The notes beneath the pieces were generated by a model. That model did not search any database. It saw nothing but the letters and a program-made list of their open reading frames with translations, and was not told the DNA's origin. From Hymenobacter sp. DG25B (lineage in GTDB: Bacteria > Bacteroidota > Bacteroidia > Cytophagales > Hymenobacteraceae): a stretch of DNA of 64,000 bases. Position numbers and translations under genes: made by a program. This document shows, in pieces, positions 23,023 through 32,486 of the stretch (its first letter is position 1; every line of letters starts with the position of its first letter). The DNA lies in contig NZ_CP010054.1 of NCBI RefSeq assembly GCF_000801315.1, positions 2,170,001 through 2,234,000 on the forward strand, in the 5' to 3' direction.

Positions 23023-24492
23023 ATGGAACAAGATGTAATGCGCCCGGGCTATGCCGCGGCGGTAGATGCTCCGGAGGAGCACGATAACAATAGAGTTTCC
23101 ACCAAGAAAATATGGCAGGTTATCACATCGTCGTCGGTGGGAACCGTCATTGAGTGGTACGACTTCTATATTTTTGGCTCGCTGGCCACCATTATCGCCA
23201 CCCTTTATTTTCCCAAGGATAACCCCGTTGCGGCTTTGCTGAGCACGCTGGCGGCCTTTGCGGTGGGCTTTGTGGTGCGGCCGTTTGGGGCCGTGGTTTT
23301 TGGCCGCATCGGTGATTTAGTGGGCCGGAAGTATACCTTCCTGCTTACGCTGCTGCTGATGGGCGGCTCTACCTTCGCCATTGGTCTGGTACCTACTTAT
23401 GCAACTATTGGCGTGGCGGCCCCCGTTATTCTGTTTCTGCTACGCGTGGTGCAGGGCCTGGCCCTGGGCGGGGAGTACGGCGGCGCGGCAACCTACGTAG
23501 CCGAGCACGCCCCCGATAACCGCCGTGGCTACTACACCAGCTTTATTCAGACTACGGCCACTGTTGGCCTGTTTGTGAGTATTGCCGTACTCATTGGCAC
23601 GCGCCTGGCCGTGGGCGATGAAGCCTTTAAAACCTGGGGCTGGCGCATTCCCTTCCTGCTGTCGGGTTTCCTGGTGGTGGCTTCCTACTACATTCGTCGC
23701 CGCCTGAATGAGTCGCCGCTGTTTGCCAAGGCCAAGTCTGAAGGTACCACCAGCAAATCGCCCCTGCGCGACTCGTTTGTGGAGCCTGTGAATCGCCGCC
23801 TGGTGCTGCTGGCGCTTTTCGGTGCAACCATGGGCCAGGGCGTGGTGTGGTATACAGGGCAGTTCTACGCCTACTTTTTCCTGCAAACGGTGCTCAAAAT
23901 TGAGCAGATTCCGGCCAGTATTATTCTCTGCGCCGCCCTGCTGCTGGGTACACCCTTCTTCATCTACTTCGGTAGCCTGTCTGACCGCATCGGCCGCAAG
24001 CGCATTATCATGACGGGGCTGCTCTGCGGGGCCATATTCACCATTCCCATTTTCTACGGCCTGAAGGCCTTTGCCGGCCCGCTCACGGAGAAAACAGCCG
24101 CTACCGTAGATGCTGCGGGCGTGGCCGTGCCAGCCGTTATGGTGGCCGCTCAGCCCAACGTGGTAGCCCTCACGCTACTTATTTTCTGCCTGGTGCTGTT
24201 TGTAACCATGGCGTACGGACCCATTGCGGCTTACCTGGTAGAGCTATTCCCCACCAAGGTTCGCTATACGTCCCTGTCGGTGCCTTACCACATTGGCAAC
24301 GGCATTTTCGGGGGCATGGTGCCCTTGATTTCCACGGCTATGGTGGCCTGGGCCGCAGCGCAGCCCAGCGGCTTCCTGCAGGAGCACAGCATCTATTTTG
24401 GCCTGGTTTATCCAGTGGTTATTGCCTTCATCACCTTCATCATCGGCTCGCTGTACATGAAGGATACCCGCAACATTAAGATAATGGGCTAG
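23023..24492 (+). CDS. MFS transporter, metabolite:H+ symporter (MHS) type
   Basis: A 489-residue, twelve-helix inner-membrane symporter. The MHS subfamily start is clear: SSSVGTVIEWYDFYIFGSLA (about 38-57). The loop 2-3 motif appears as GRIGDLVGRKYTFLL, and its second-half repeat as GSLSDRIGRKRIIM. The helix-5 region LALGGEYGGAATYVAEHAP is typical of alpha-ketoglutarate, proline, shikimate and citrate carriers. An insertion of about 30 residues after helix 8 (EKTAATVDAAGVAVPAVMVA) is unusual. Substrate likely a carboxylate, given the downstream acyl-CoA synthetases; this is inference. Preceded closely by the porin gene, followed by a hairpin. Confidence 0.9.
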   Translation: MEQDVMRPGYAAAVDAPEEHDNNRVSTKKIWQVITSSSVGTVIEWYDFYIFGSLATIIATLYFPKDNPVAALLSTLAAFAVGFVVRPFGAVVFGRIGDLVGRKYTFLLTLLLMGGSTFAIGLVPTYATIGVAAPVILFLLRVVQGLALGGEYGGAATYVAEHAPDNRRGYYTSFIQTTATVGLFVSIAVLIGTRLAVGDEAFKTWGWRIPFLLSGFLVVASYYIRRRLNESPLFAKAKSEGTTSKSPLRDSFVEPVNRRLVLLALFGATMGQGVVWYTGQFYAYFFLQTVLKIEQIPASIILCAALLLGTPFFIYFGSLSDRIGRKRIIMTGLLCGAIFTIPIFYGLKAFAGPLTEKTAATVDAAGVAVPAVMVAAQPNVVALTLLIFCLVLFVTMAYGPIAAYLVELFPTKVRYTSLSVPYHIGNGIFGGMVPLISTAMVAWAAAQPSGFLQEHSIYFGLVYPVVIAFITFIIGSLYMKDTRNIKIMG

Positions 24493-24518
24493 GCAGGGCT
24501 GCCCGGCTGGTGTAAGCA

Positions 24519-24551
24519 AGTCCGTCGGGCCGGTGGTTCGGCGGACTTTTC
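24519..24551 (+). terminator. Possible terminator after the MHS transporter
   Basis: A short stem AGTCCG (24519-24524) with CGGACT (24542-24547), with further GC pairing inside, is followed by TTTTCG. It is modest in strength and could be leaky, letting transcription reach the kinase genes. Confidence 0.45.
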
Positions 24552-24663
24552 GTACCAGGGCAGCCCGGAAATAGGGACTTTGAATGTACTTCTAATGCCC
24601 TAGTTTAGCTGGCTGTGGGTGGCAGGTCGCCCGTCGGTATTTTCTCCTTAAGCAGGTAAGCGT

Positions 24664-24882
24664 ATGTCCTCCATCTCCCCGCCGGAGCGCCCGGAACAGC
24701 GGCGCGGGCAGCGGCTGCTGTTTGTGTCGCTGCTCTTCGCCGTGCTTCTTAACTTTCCTTTTCTGGCCGTGGTCAATCACCAGGGCAGGGTGGGTGGCAT
24801 TCCGGTGCTGTACCTCTATGTGCTGGTAGTCTGGGTCCTGCTGGTGCTGCTCACGGGTTGGCTGGTACGGTCTAAAGCGTAG
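24664..24882 (+). CDS. Small two-helix membrane protein upstream of the SLC5-kinase
   Basis: A 72-residue protein with a charged N-terminus (PPERPEQRRGQR) and two hydrophobic helices (LLFVSLLFAVLLNFPFLAVV and VLYLYVLVVWVLLVLLTGWL). No assigned family is recognised. Small two-helix proteins often precede SSS-type transporters (DUF3311/DUF4212-like partners), and a small ORF precedes cbrA in Pseudomonas, so a stabilising or modulatory subunit of the following SLC5-histidine kinase is plausible. The gap to that gene is 65 bases. Confidence 0.65.
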   Translation: MSSISPPERPEQRRGQRLLFVSLLFAVLLNFPFLAVVNHQGRVGGIPVLYLYVLVVWVLLVLLTGWLVRSKA

Positions 24883-24947
24883 CTGGCCCTACCATCCAAA
24901 GCTCCTTCTTCTGCTGATTTCCTTCGCTGCTCATCCGGCTGCCTCCT

Positions 24948-27716
24948 ATGTCCATTCTGCTCATTATCGGCTTTTCCTTCGGCTACCTGGCCCTGCTGTT
25001 TGGGGTGGCGTATGCGGCGGAGCGCCGGTCGGCGGCTCGGCGCAGCCTGGTCAGCAACCCCTATGTATATGCCCTGAGCATGGCCGTATACTGCACCGCC
25101 TGGACGTACTATGGCTCGGTGGGGCGGGCTGCCTATTTCGGGCTGGAGTTTGTGGGTATTTACCTGGGCCCCACGCTCATGGCCCCCGCGGCTTGGCTGG
25201 TGTTGCGCAAAATCATCCGCATCTGCCGGCAGCAGCGCCTCACCTCCATTGCCGATTTTATCTCGGCCCGCTACGGCAAAAGCGCCTGGCTGGGGGCCCT
25301 GGTAACGGTGGTTTGCGTGCTGGGAGTGGTGCCTTATATATCATTGCAAATCAAAGCCATAGCCGCTTCGTTTGATATTATTACTGGAGGGGGCGGAACC
25401 CAGGTGGCGGAGGGCGGTCTGGCCACTTCTTCGGCTTTCTTTACTACAGTGGCGCTGGCCTTCTTTACCATCATTTTTGGGGTGCGCTCCATTGAGGCTA
25501 CCGAGCGGCACGAAGGCATGGTGCTGGCCGTGGCCGTGGAAAGTATTGTGAAGCTGGTGGCCTTTCTGGGCGCGGGCCTGTTCGTGACCTACGGCTTATT
25601 TAATGGCTTTGCCGATGTATTTGAGCGGGCCGCGGCCGTGCCCGATCTGCGCCGCCTGTTCACGCTGGAAGGCGCCGGCACCAGCGGGGCGCAGTGGTTC
25701 ACGCTGCTGCTGCTGAGCATGGCGGCTATTCTACTGCTGCCGCGCCAGTTTCAGGTATCGGTGGTGGAGAATGTAAACGAGGACCACCTGCGTAAAGCCA
25801 TGTGGCTGTTTCCGCTCTACCTCATCATTATTAACCTGTTTGTGCTGCCCCTGGCCTTTGGCGGCCGCCTGCTGGACCCCGCCGGTAAGCTGGACGCCGA
25901 CACCTTTGTGCTGGCCCTGCCGCTGCAGGCCGGGCACCCTTGGCTGGCCCTGCTTATTTACCTGGGCGGCTTATCGGCGGCCTCTTCCATGATTATTGTG
26001 GAAACCATTGCCCTCAGCGTAATGATGAGCAACCACCTGCTCATGCCCCTGCTGGTGCGCATTCCGGCGGCGCGCGCGGAGGGGCCGCGCTGGTTTGCCT
26101 ACCTGGGGCAGGTGGCCCTGCACAGCCGGCGCCTGGCCGTGGTGCTGGTGCTGCTGCTGGCCTACGGCTACTATGCCGAGGTGGGCCACCTGCTGCCGCT
26201 GGTTAATATTGGGCTGGTGTCGTTTGCGGCGGTGGCGCAGTTTGTGCCGGTGGTGCTGGGCGGGCTGTACTGGAAAGGCGGCACCCGGCAGGGCGCCCGG
26301 GCCGGCATTCTGGCCGGGTTTATAGTCTGGTTTTTTACGCTGGTGCTGCCTACCATGGTAGGCCCCGGCCTGCTACCCGTGTCAGTGTTGACGGAAGGTC
26401 TGTTTGGGCTGCGGGTGCTGCGGCCGTTTGCTTTGTTCGGGCTGGATGGGTTGGATTATTTGTCGCACGGCCTGTTTTGGAGCTGGTTTTTCAATATTGG
26501 GTGCTACGTGGGCGTGTCGTTGTTGCGCACGCCCTCCGCCCTGGAGCTGCGGCAGGCCGATATTTTCGTGGACATCTTTCGGAACGGTGCCCTGTTTGAG
26601 GGGCCAGCCGGCTGGCAGGGCGCGGCCCCCTTGCCGGATGTGCGGGCCCTGCTCTCCGGCTTTCTGGGAAAGAAGCGCGCCAACCAGGCCCTGCGGGCCT
26701 TTCAAATCCGTTTTCCGGATGCCCACGCTACCGATACAGTAGCGCCGCCCCAGGCCGACCCGCGCCTGTTGGCTTACGCTGAAAAGCTGCTGGCCGGCTC
26801 CATTGGTCCGGCTTCGGCGCGCATGCTGCTGCGTTCCTCCGTGGGGGTAGAGGATATCAGCTTTGATAACGTGGTGGGCATTCTGAAGGAAAGTCAGCAG
26901 CTGCTGGAAGCTAACCGCCAGCTGCATAAGCAGCAGCGCCAGCTCCAGCGCCTCACCGGCGAGCTGCAGGCCGCCTACGACCAGCTGCAGGAGCTGGATC
27001 AGCACAAAGACGAGTTCCTCTACACCGTAACCCACGAGCTGCGCACCCCGCTTACCAGCATCCGGGCGCTGGCCGAAATTCTGTCTGATAATCCCGACCT
27101 GGAGGAGGAAGAACGCCACCGCTTTTTGCATACCATTACCCGGGAGGCGGAGCGCCTGAGCCGGCTGATTACGCTGGTGCTGGATCTGGAAAAGTATGAG
27201 TCGGGCATGGCCACGCTGGACAAAGCGCCGGTAAACGTAGCCGAGGTCATCAGTGACGCCTTGGATGCGGTGGGCCAGCTCCTGCGCGACAAGCACATAC
27301 ACCTGGATGTGCGGGTGCCGCCCGGCCTGCCCACACTCTTCGGCGACCGGGACCGGCTCATTCAGGTGCTGGTCAACCTGCTCTCCAATGCCGTGAAATC
27401 CTGCCGCGCCGATGGTGCCGGCCGCGTTGAGGTAGCGGTAAGCGCGCCGGCCGCCGCGCTGCGCATCAGCGTGCGCGACAATGGCAAAGGCATCGACCCG
27501 GAGTTTCATCAGCTCATCTTTGATAAGTTTTTCCAGGCCCGCCATCAGACCATGCGCAAGCCCGAGGGCTCGGGCCTGGGCCTGGCCATCACCAAAAAAA
27601 TTGTGGAGCTGCACGCCGGCCGCATCTGGGTAGAAAGCCAGCCCGGGCAGGGTGCCACCTTTGCCGTGGAGCTGCCGGTAGGCGAGGGGTCGGCACCAGT
27701 AAGCCTGCCGGCCTGA
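24948..27716 (+). CDS. SLC5 transporter-STAC-histidine kinase fusion (CbrA-like)
   Basis: A 922-residue sensor kinase built on a sodium:solute symporter. Residues 1 to about 540 contain thirteen or so helices of SLC5/SSS type (LVSNPYVYALSMAVYCTAWT, GLEFVGIYLGPTL). A STAC linker follows near 600-640 (AGSIGPASARMLLRSSVG), then a coiled coil rich in Q/L (QLHKQQRQLQRLTGELQAAY), a HisKA domain with phospho-acceptor His696 in THELRTPLTSIRAL, and an HATPase domain with N (NLLSNAVKSC), G1 (DNGKGIDPEF), F (FDKFFQ) and G2 (GSGLGLAITKKI) boxes. All catalytic motifs are intact. It is followed by a stand-alone receiver and two acyl-CoA synthetases, so it likely senses or transports a carboxylate or related nutrient. 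Confidence 0.93.
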   Translation: MSILLIIGFSFGYLALLFGVAYAAERRSAARRSLVSNPYVYALSMAVYCTAWTYYGSVGRAAYFGLEFVGIYLGPTLMAPAAWLVLRKIIRICRQQRLTSIADFISARYGKSAWLGALVTVVCVLGVVPYISLQIKAIAASFDIITGGGGTQVAEGGLATSSAFFTTVALAFFTIIFGVRSIEATERHEGMVLAVAVESIVKLVAFLGAGLFVTYGLFNGFADVFERAAAVPDLRRLFTLEGAGTSGAQWFTLLLLSMAAILLLPRQFQVSVVENVNEDHLRKAMWLFPLYLIIINLFVLPLAFGGRLLDPAGKLDADTFVLALPLQAGHPWLALLIYLGGLSAASSMIIVETIALSVMMSNHLLMPLLVRIPAARAEGPRWFAYLGQVALHSRRLAVVLVLLLAYGYYAEVGHLLPLVNIGLVSFAAVAQFVPVVLGGLYWKGGTRQGARAGILAGFIVWFFTLVLPTMVGPGLLPVSVLTEGLFGLRVLRPFALFGLDGLDYLSHGLFWSWFFNIGCYVGVSLLRTPSALELRQADIFVDIFRNGALFEGPAGWQGAAPLPDVRALLSGFLGKKRANQALRAFQIRFPDAHATDTVAPPQADPRLLAYAEKLLAGSIGPASARMLLRSSVGVEDISFDNVVGILKESQQLLEANRQLHKQQRQLQRLTGELQAAYDQLQELDQHKDEFLYTVTHELRTPLTSIRALAEILSDNPDLEEEERHRFLHTITREAERLSRLITLVLDLEKYESGMATLDKAPVNVAEVISDALDAVGQLLRDKHIHLDVRVPPGLPTLFGDRDRLIQVLVNLLSNAVKSCRADGAGRVEVAVSAPAAALRISVRDNGKGIDPEFHQLIFDKFFQARHQTMRKPEGSGLGLAITKKIVELHAGRIWVESQPGQGATFAVELPVGEGSAPVSLPA

Positions 27717-27804
27717 AAGCATGCCAGACTATCTAAGCCAACTTCCCGCCATTTCGTTTAACGGTCTGCTGCCGCCTTTCTCTTATCACTAGCTTCCCTT
27801 CGTC

Positions 27805-28185
27805 ATGCCGACGACCCCACATATTCTCATTGTCGACGACGAGCCCAACATCGTCATGTCGCTGGAATTTCTGATGCGCAAAAACGGCTACCAGGTCAGC
27901 ATTGCCCGGAATGGCACCGAGGCCCTGGATGCCGTAGACCACACCGCGTTTAATGTGGTGCTGCTGGATGTGATGATGCCCGACGTGGACGGCTACCAGG
28001 TATGCCGCCACCTGCGCCAGCGCCCGGACCGCGCCAACACCCGCGTTATTTTCCTTTCGGCAAAGAGTAAAGATGCCGATATTCAGAAAGGCTATGACGC
28101 CGGCGCCGACCTCTACATCCCCAAGCCCTTTAGTACCCGCCAGCTGATGGAAAAAGTAAAGGAGCTGCTGAAAACTCCCGCCTAA
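27805..28185 (+). CDS. Single-domain response regulator
   Basis: A 126-residue CheY-like receiver with no output domain. Acid pocket DD at 11-12 (ILIVDDEPNIV), phospho-acceptor D55 in VLLDVMMPDVDGYQV, the conserved S/T in FLSAKSKD and K in YIPKPFSTRQ. It begins 88 bases after the SLC5-STAC-kinase, so it is its likely partner. Because it lacks a DNA-binding domain, the signal must pass to another protein, or it acts by protein contact, perhaps on the acyl-CoA synthetases or a separate regulator. That last step is not visible here. Confidence 0.93.
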   Translation: MPTTPHILIVDDEPNIVMSLEFLMRKNGYQVSIARNGTEALDAVDHTAFNVVLLDVMMPDVDGYQVCRHLRQRPDRANTRVIFLSAKSKDADIQKGYDAGADLYIPKPFSTRQLMEKVKELLKTPA

Positions 28186-28246
28186 GTGCTGCCCGTTCTG
28201 CTTTAAAAATAAGTTGATTTCCGCCCACCTCTTTTTCTGCCAAACC

Positions 28247-30184
28247 ATGGAACCCACAACGTATGCAGCCGCCCACGCCGCCAGCCTGGCCGATCCGGAT
28301 GCTTTCTGGGCCGTGCAGGCCCGGCAGCTCCAGTGGTTTCAGGAGCCACCCCGGCCTGTGCTTTCGCAGGATGCCGATACGGGCTTTTACCGCTGGTTTC
28401 GGGGCGGGCAGCTGAACACAGCCTATTTGTGCCTGGATTACCACGTAGCCAACGGCCGCGCCGGGCAGGTAGCGCTGGTGTATGACTCGCCGGTAACCCA
28501 GACCCTGCGCCGCTACACCTACGAGGAGCTGCTGAACCTCACGGCCCGCTTTGCCGGGGGCCTGCGGGCGCTGGGTGTTGAGAAAGGAGACAGGGTGATA
28601 ATCTACATGCCCAACATGCCCGAAGCCGTTGTAGCTATGTTGGCCTGCGCCCGGCTGGGAGCCATTCACTCGGTAGTATTCGGCGGGTTTGCACCTCATG
28701 AGCTGGCCATGCGCATTGATGACGCCCAGCCCCGCCTCATCATCTGCGCCTCCGCCGGAATTGAAATTGATAAGGTGATTCCCTACAAGCCCCTGGTAGA
28801 CGAAGCCATCCGGCAGGCCACCTATCAGCCAGCCCACGTGGTAGTGCTGCAGCGGGAATGCGCCACCGCGGAGCTGCATGCTCCCCACGACGTTGACTAC
28901 CAACAGCTGCTGCAGGCCGAGCCGGTAGACGCCGTGCCCGTAGATGCCACCGACCTGCTGTATATTCTCTATACCAGCGGCACCACTGGCAAGCCCAAAG
29001 GCGTAGTGCGGGACCATGGGGGCCACGCCGTAGCGCTCAAATACAGCATGTCGGCTATTTACGGGGTGCAGCCCGGCGAGACGTTTTGGGCCGCCTCCGA
29101 TATTGGCTGGGCCGTGGGCCACAGCTACATTGTATATGGGCCGCTGCTGCACGGCTGCACCACCGTGCTGTTTGAAGGCAAGCCCGTACGTACGCCCGAT
29201 GCCGGCACATTCTGGCGCGTGGTGCAGGACCATCAGGTGCGGGTGCTGTTCACGGCGCCCACCGCCATCCGGGCCATCAAGAAGGAAGACCATGAAGGGG
29301 CGCTGGCCCGCAAATACGACCTGAGCAGCCTGCGCTACCTTTTCCTGGCCGGCGAGCGGTGCGACCCCGCCACCTACGACTGGGCCGGCCAAACCCTGGG
29401 CGTGCCGGTGGTAGACCACTGGTGGCAAACGGAATCGGGCTGGCCCATGCTGGCCACCATGGTGGGCCTGGCGGATGTGCCCCCGCCACGCGCCGGCTCG
29501 GCGGGCCACCCCGTGCCCGGCTACGATGTGCAGATTCTGGACGAAGCCGGCCAGCGCGTGCCGGCTGATACCACTGGCCTGGTAGCCGTGAAGCTTCCCC
29601 TGCCGCCCGGCTGCCTGCCTACCCTGTGGCGCAATGATGCCCGTTTTCAGCACGGCTACCTGACGACTTTTCCGGGGTATTATTTTTCCGGTGACGGGGG
29701 CTATCAGGATGAAGAAGGCTACCTCTACATTATGGGCCGGGTAGATGATGTTATTAACGTGGCCGGCCACCGCCTGAGCACCGGCGAGATGGAAGAGCTG
29801 CTGGCGGCGCACCCCGCCGTGGCTGAGTGCGCCGTGCTGGGCATTGCCTGCGAGCTGCGCGGGCAGGTGCCCGTGGGGCTGGTGGTGCTGAAAGACGGCC
29901 AGACTATCAGCGAGGAGCTGTTGGAAAAGGAGCTGGTGCAGCGCATCCGGGAGCAAATTGGTGCCGTGGCCTGCTTCCGGCAGGCGGCCGTAGTGAAGCG
30001 CCTGCCCAAAACCCGCTCCGGTAAAATCCTGCGTAAAACCCTGCGCCACCTGGCCGACGGCGACGACTTCACGGTGCCTTCCACCATCGACGACCCTGTC
30101 ATTCTGGACGAAATCCGGCAGGTGATGAGTCGCCACAAAATGGGCCTGGCCTTTGATAAGCCCGAAACCCGGCTGTCATCCTAA
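28247..30184 (+). CDS. prpE: Propionyl-CoA synthetase-like acyl-CoA synthetase
   Basis: A 645-residue AMP-forming acyl-CoA synthetase close to Acs but of the PrpE branch. Adenylation signature LYTSGTTGKPKGVVRDHGGH (about 245-264), the second core motif VDHWWQTESGWPM (Acs has WQTETGG), GDGGYQDEEGYLYIMGRVDD, and the catalytic lysine region LPKTRSGKILRKTLR near the C-terminus. The TESGW version of the motif is typical of propionyl-CoA synthetases. The start MEPTTYAAAHAASLADPDA is chosen because an in-frame ATG 11 codons earlier adds an unlikely hydrophobic segment. It lies between the two-component genes and acs and probably activates propionate or a similar short acid. Confidence 0.85.
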   Translation: MEPTTYAAAHAASLADPDAFWAVQARQLQWFQEPPRPVLSQDADTGFYRWFRGGQLNTAYLCLDYHVANGRAGQVALVYDSPVTQTLRRYTYEELLNLTARFAGGLRALGVEKGDRVIIYMPNMPEAVVAMLACARLGAIHSVVFGGFAPHELAMRIDDAQPRLIICASAGIEIDKVIPYKPLVDEAIRQATYQPAHVVVLQRECATAELHAPHDVDYQQLLQAEPVDAVPVDATDLLYILYTSGTTGKPKGVVRDHGGHAVALKYSMSAIYGVQPGETFWAASDIGWAVGHSYIVYGPLLHGCTTVLFEGKPVRTPDAGTFWRVVQDHQVRVLFTAPTAIRAIKKEDHEGALARKYDLSSLRYLFLAGERCDPATYDWAGQTLGVPVVDHWWQTESGWPMLATMVGLADVPPPRAGSAGHPVPGYDVQILDEAGQRVPADTTGLVAVKLPLPPGCLPTLWRNDARFQHGYLTTFPGYYFSGDGGYQDEEGYLYIMGRVDDVINVAGHRLSTGEMEELLAAHPAVAECAVLGIACELRGQVPVGLVVLKDGQTISEELLEKELVQRIREQIGAVACFRQAAVVKRLPKTRSGKILRKTLRHLADGDDFTVPSTIDDPVILDEIRQVMSRHKMGLAFDKPETRLSS

Positions 30185-30261
30185 GCAACGCCCGGCGCTG
30201 GTTACCTCAGAATACAGCAAGAAATATTTGACATCGAATAACTCCCTAAACCACCATTCCC

Positions 30262-32187
30262 ATGCCCGAAAATCCCACGAAACATGCCCGTATCCGCACG
30301 CTGGAAGAATACCACGATGCCTACCAACGCAGCGTTGAAAACCCGGAAGCCTTTTGGGCCGGGGTAGCCGAGCCGTTTAGCTGGCGGCGCAAGTGGGATA
30401 AAGTATTTGTCTCCGATATGACCGGCGGGCATAATGAGTGGTTTTCCGGGGCCCGCCTCAACATCACCGAAAATTGCCTGGACCGTCACCTGGCTTCCCG
30501 CGGCAATAAGCTGGCTATTATATATGAGCCCAACGACACCAAGACGCGCCACCTGCGCCTGACTTACCGGGAGCTGCACCAGGAGGTCTGCAAATTTGCT
30601 AACGTGCTGCACAACAACGGCGTGGAGAAGGGGGACCGGGTGTGCCTGTACATGCCCATGATTCCGCAGCTGGCCATTGCGGTGCTGGCCTGCGCCCGCA
30701 TCGGCGCTGTGCACTCCGTCATCTTTGCCGGCTTTTCCGCCACCGCCATTGCCGACCGTGTAAACGATGCCCAGGCCACCGTGGTGCTTACGGCTGATGG
30801 CCTGAACCGCGGCGCCAAACAGATTCCGGTGAAGCGCGTGGTAGACGAAGCCCTGGAGCATTGCCCCAGCGTACGCCGCGTGATTGTGGTGGAGCACCTG
30901 GGCTGGCCCGTGCACATGCACGAGGGCCGCGACGTATGGTACCACGAAGAAGCCAAAGACGTAGCCAAAACCTGCCCCGCCGAGGAGATGGACGCCGAAG
31001 ACCCGCTGTTCATTCTCTATACCAGCGGCAGTACCGGCAAGCCTAAAGGCGTGGTACACAGCACTGCCGGCTACATGGTGTGGGCCGACTACACCTTCCG
31101 GAACGTGTTCCAGATGGAAGAAAACGACGTGTACTGGTGCACCGCCGATATTGGCTGGGTAACCGGCCACACCTATCTGCTCTACGGCCCCCTGCTTTCC
31201 GGCAGCACCTCGCTCATGTTCGAAGGCATACCCACGTACCCCGATGCCGGCCGTTTCTGGGAAGTGATTGACAAGCACTCCGTCAGCGTGTTCTACACGG
31301 CGCCCACGGCCATCCGCAGCCTGATGGCCGCCCCGCTGGACAACGTGCTCAGCTACTCGCTGGATTCCCTGCGCGTGCTGGGCTCTGTGGGCGAGCCCAT
31401 CAACGAGGAGGCGTGGTACTGGTACTACCAGCACGTGGGCAAAGAGCGGTGCCCCATTGTAGATACCTGGTGGCAGACGGAAACCGGCGGCATCATGATT
31501 TCGGCGTTGGCCGGCATCACGCCCAGTAAGCCTACCCACGCGGGCCTGCCATTGCCCGGTGTGCAGCCGGTGTTGCTCACGCAGGAAGGCCAGGAAATTG
31601 AAGGCAATGAGGAAGAAGGCTACCTGGCCATCAAGCAGTCCTGGCCCGGCATCATCCGCACCACCTACGGCGACCATGAGCGCGCCCGCCAGACCTACTT
31701 CGGTCCGTACCCCGGCTACTATTTCACCGGTGACGGTGCCCGCCGCGACGCCGACGGCCTGTACCGTATTATTGGTCGGGTAGATGATGTGATTAACGTA
31801 TCGGGCCACCGCTTCGGCACGGCTGAAATCGAAAATGCCATCAACCAAAACCCGCACGTGGTGGAAAGCGCCGTTGTAGGCTACCCACATGATGTAAAGG
31901 GCCAGGGCATTTACGCCTACGTTATCTGCCGCGAAGGAGTACCCGGGCAAAAACCCGGCAAAGACCACATCGAGGCCAGCATCATTGAAACCATCGTGGC
32001 CGAAATCGGCAAAATTGCCAAGCCCGATAAAATTCAGATTGTATCCGGGTTGCCCAAAACCCGCTCCGGCAAAATCATGCGCCGCATCCTGCGCAAAGTA
32101 GCCGAGGGTGACATCTCCAACCTGGGCGACACCTCTACCTTGCTGGACCCGCAGGTAGTGGATGAAATTATTGAGGGTAAGAAATAA
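30262..32187 (+). CDS. acs: Acetyl-CoA synthetase
   Basis: A 641-residue AMP-forming acetate:CoA ligase, the usual Acs length. It shows EYHDAYQRSVENPEAFWAG at the start, LYTSGSTGKPKGVVHSTAGY (about 252-271), DTWWQTETGGIM with the acetate-pocket tryptophan context, GDGARRDADGLYRIIGRVDD and the acetylatable lysine in LPKTRSGKIMRRILRK. It converts acetate to acetyl-CoA and lets the cell grow on or salvage acetate. It follows the PrpE-like gene by 77 bases and ends with a strong terminator, so it is probably the last gene of the sensor-kinase cluster. Whether the kinase regulates it is inference. Confidence 0.96.
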   Translation: MPENPTKHARIRTLEEYHDAYQRSVENPEAFWAGVAEPFSWRRKWDKVFVSDMTGGHNEWFSGARLNITENCLDRHLASRGNKLAIIYEPNDTKTRHLRLTYRELHQEVCKFANVLHNNGVEKGDRVCLYMPMIPQLAIAVLACARIGAVHSVIFAGFSATAIADRVNDAQATVVLTADGLNRGAKQIPVKRVVDEALEHCPSVRRVIVVEHLGWPVHMHEGRDVWYHEEAKDVAKTCPAEEMDAEDPLFILYTSGSTGKPKGVVHSTAGYMVWADYTFRNVFQMEENDVYWCTADIGWVTGHTYLLYGPLLSGSTSLMFEGIPTYPDAGRFWEVIDKHSVSVFYTAPTAIRSLMAAPLDNVLSYSLDSLRVLGSVGEPINEEAWYWYYQHVGKERCPIVDTWWQTETGGIMISALAGITPSKPTHAGLPLPGVQPVLLTQEGQEIEGNEEEGYLAIKQSWPGIIRTTYGDHERARQTYFGPYPGYYFTGDGARRDADGLYRIIGRVDDVINVSGHRFGTAEIENAINQNPHVVESAVVGYPHDVKGQGIYAYVICREGVPGQKPGKDHIEASIIETIVAEIGKIAKPDKIQIVSGLPKTRSGKIMRRILRKVAEGDISNLGDTSTLLDPQVVDEIIEGKK

Positions 32188-32204
32188 GCGCTTGCACAAA
32201 CAGC

Positions 32205-32240
32205 AAAAAGCCCGCCTCCGGTATCGGAAGCGGGCTTTTT
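32205..32240. terminator. Terminator of acs
   Basis: AAAAAGCCCGC and GCGGGCTTTTT pair around a small loop (CTCCGGTATCGGAA, itself partly paired), giving a strong stem with flanking A-run and T-run, 17 bases after the acs stop. Works in both directions by sequence. Confidence 0.93.
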
Positions 32241-32271
32241 ACTGTTTGGTTTTTTAGGGTTAACACAATCA

Positions 32272-32443
32272 GAACCGTCATGCTGAGCACAGTCGAAGCA
32301 TCTCGCGTTCTGATGTTGCCAGGGTATACCACACTAGCGAGATGCTTCGCCGGCGCTCAGCATGACGTTCTTTTTTTTCTTAACGACTGCCTTTTTCCAG
32401 CAATGGCAGCACGCGAGATGCTTCGGCTGCACCTCTGCATGAC
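32272..32443. repeat. Composite inverted repeat, family 2, copy 1
   Basis: Three related arms: GTCATGCTGAGCACAGTCG (from 32277), its imperfect reverse complement GCGAGATGCTTCG...GCTCAGCATGAC ending near 32366, and a third half-arm CACGCGAGATGCTTCGGC...TGCATGAC at 32410-32443. The internal stretch GGTATACCACACTAGCGAG is identical to one in the copy at 55 kb. The element lies between convergent acs and fahA. No open frame. Confidence 0.8.
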
Positions 32444-32486
32444 ATGATGGACAGGGTAGTGCTCTGGCTTGAAGGGCTTTGGGGCC

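Noticed and set aside
30202..32199. A 665-codon open frame antisense to acs, and a similar one antisense to the PrpE-like gene (28130-30136)
   Set aside because: GC-rich coding DNA leaves long stop-free antisense frames. The sense strand has complete acyl-CoA synthetase motifs; the antisense translations are low-complexity and motif-free.
32272..32443. CRISPR-like array
   Set aside because: The related segments are inverted and only three in number, with no regular spacers and no cas genes.
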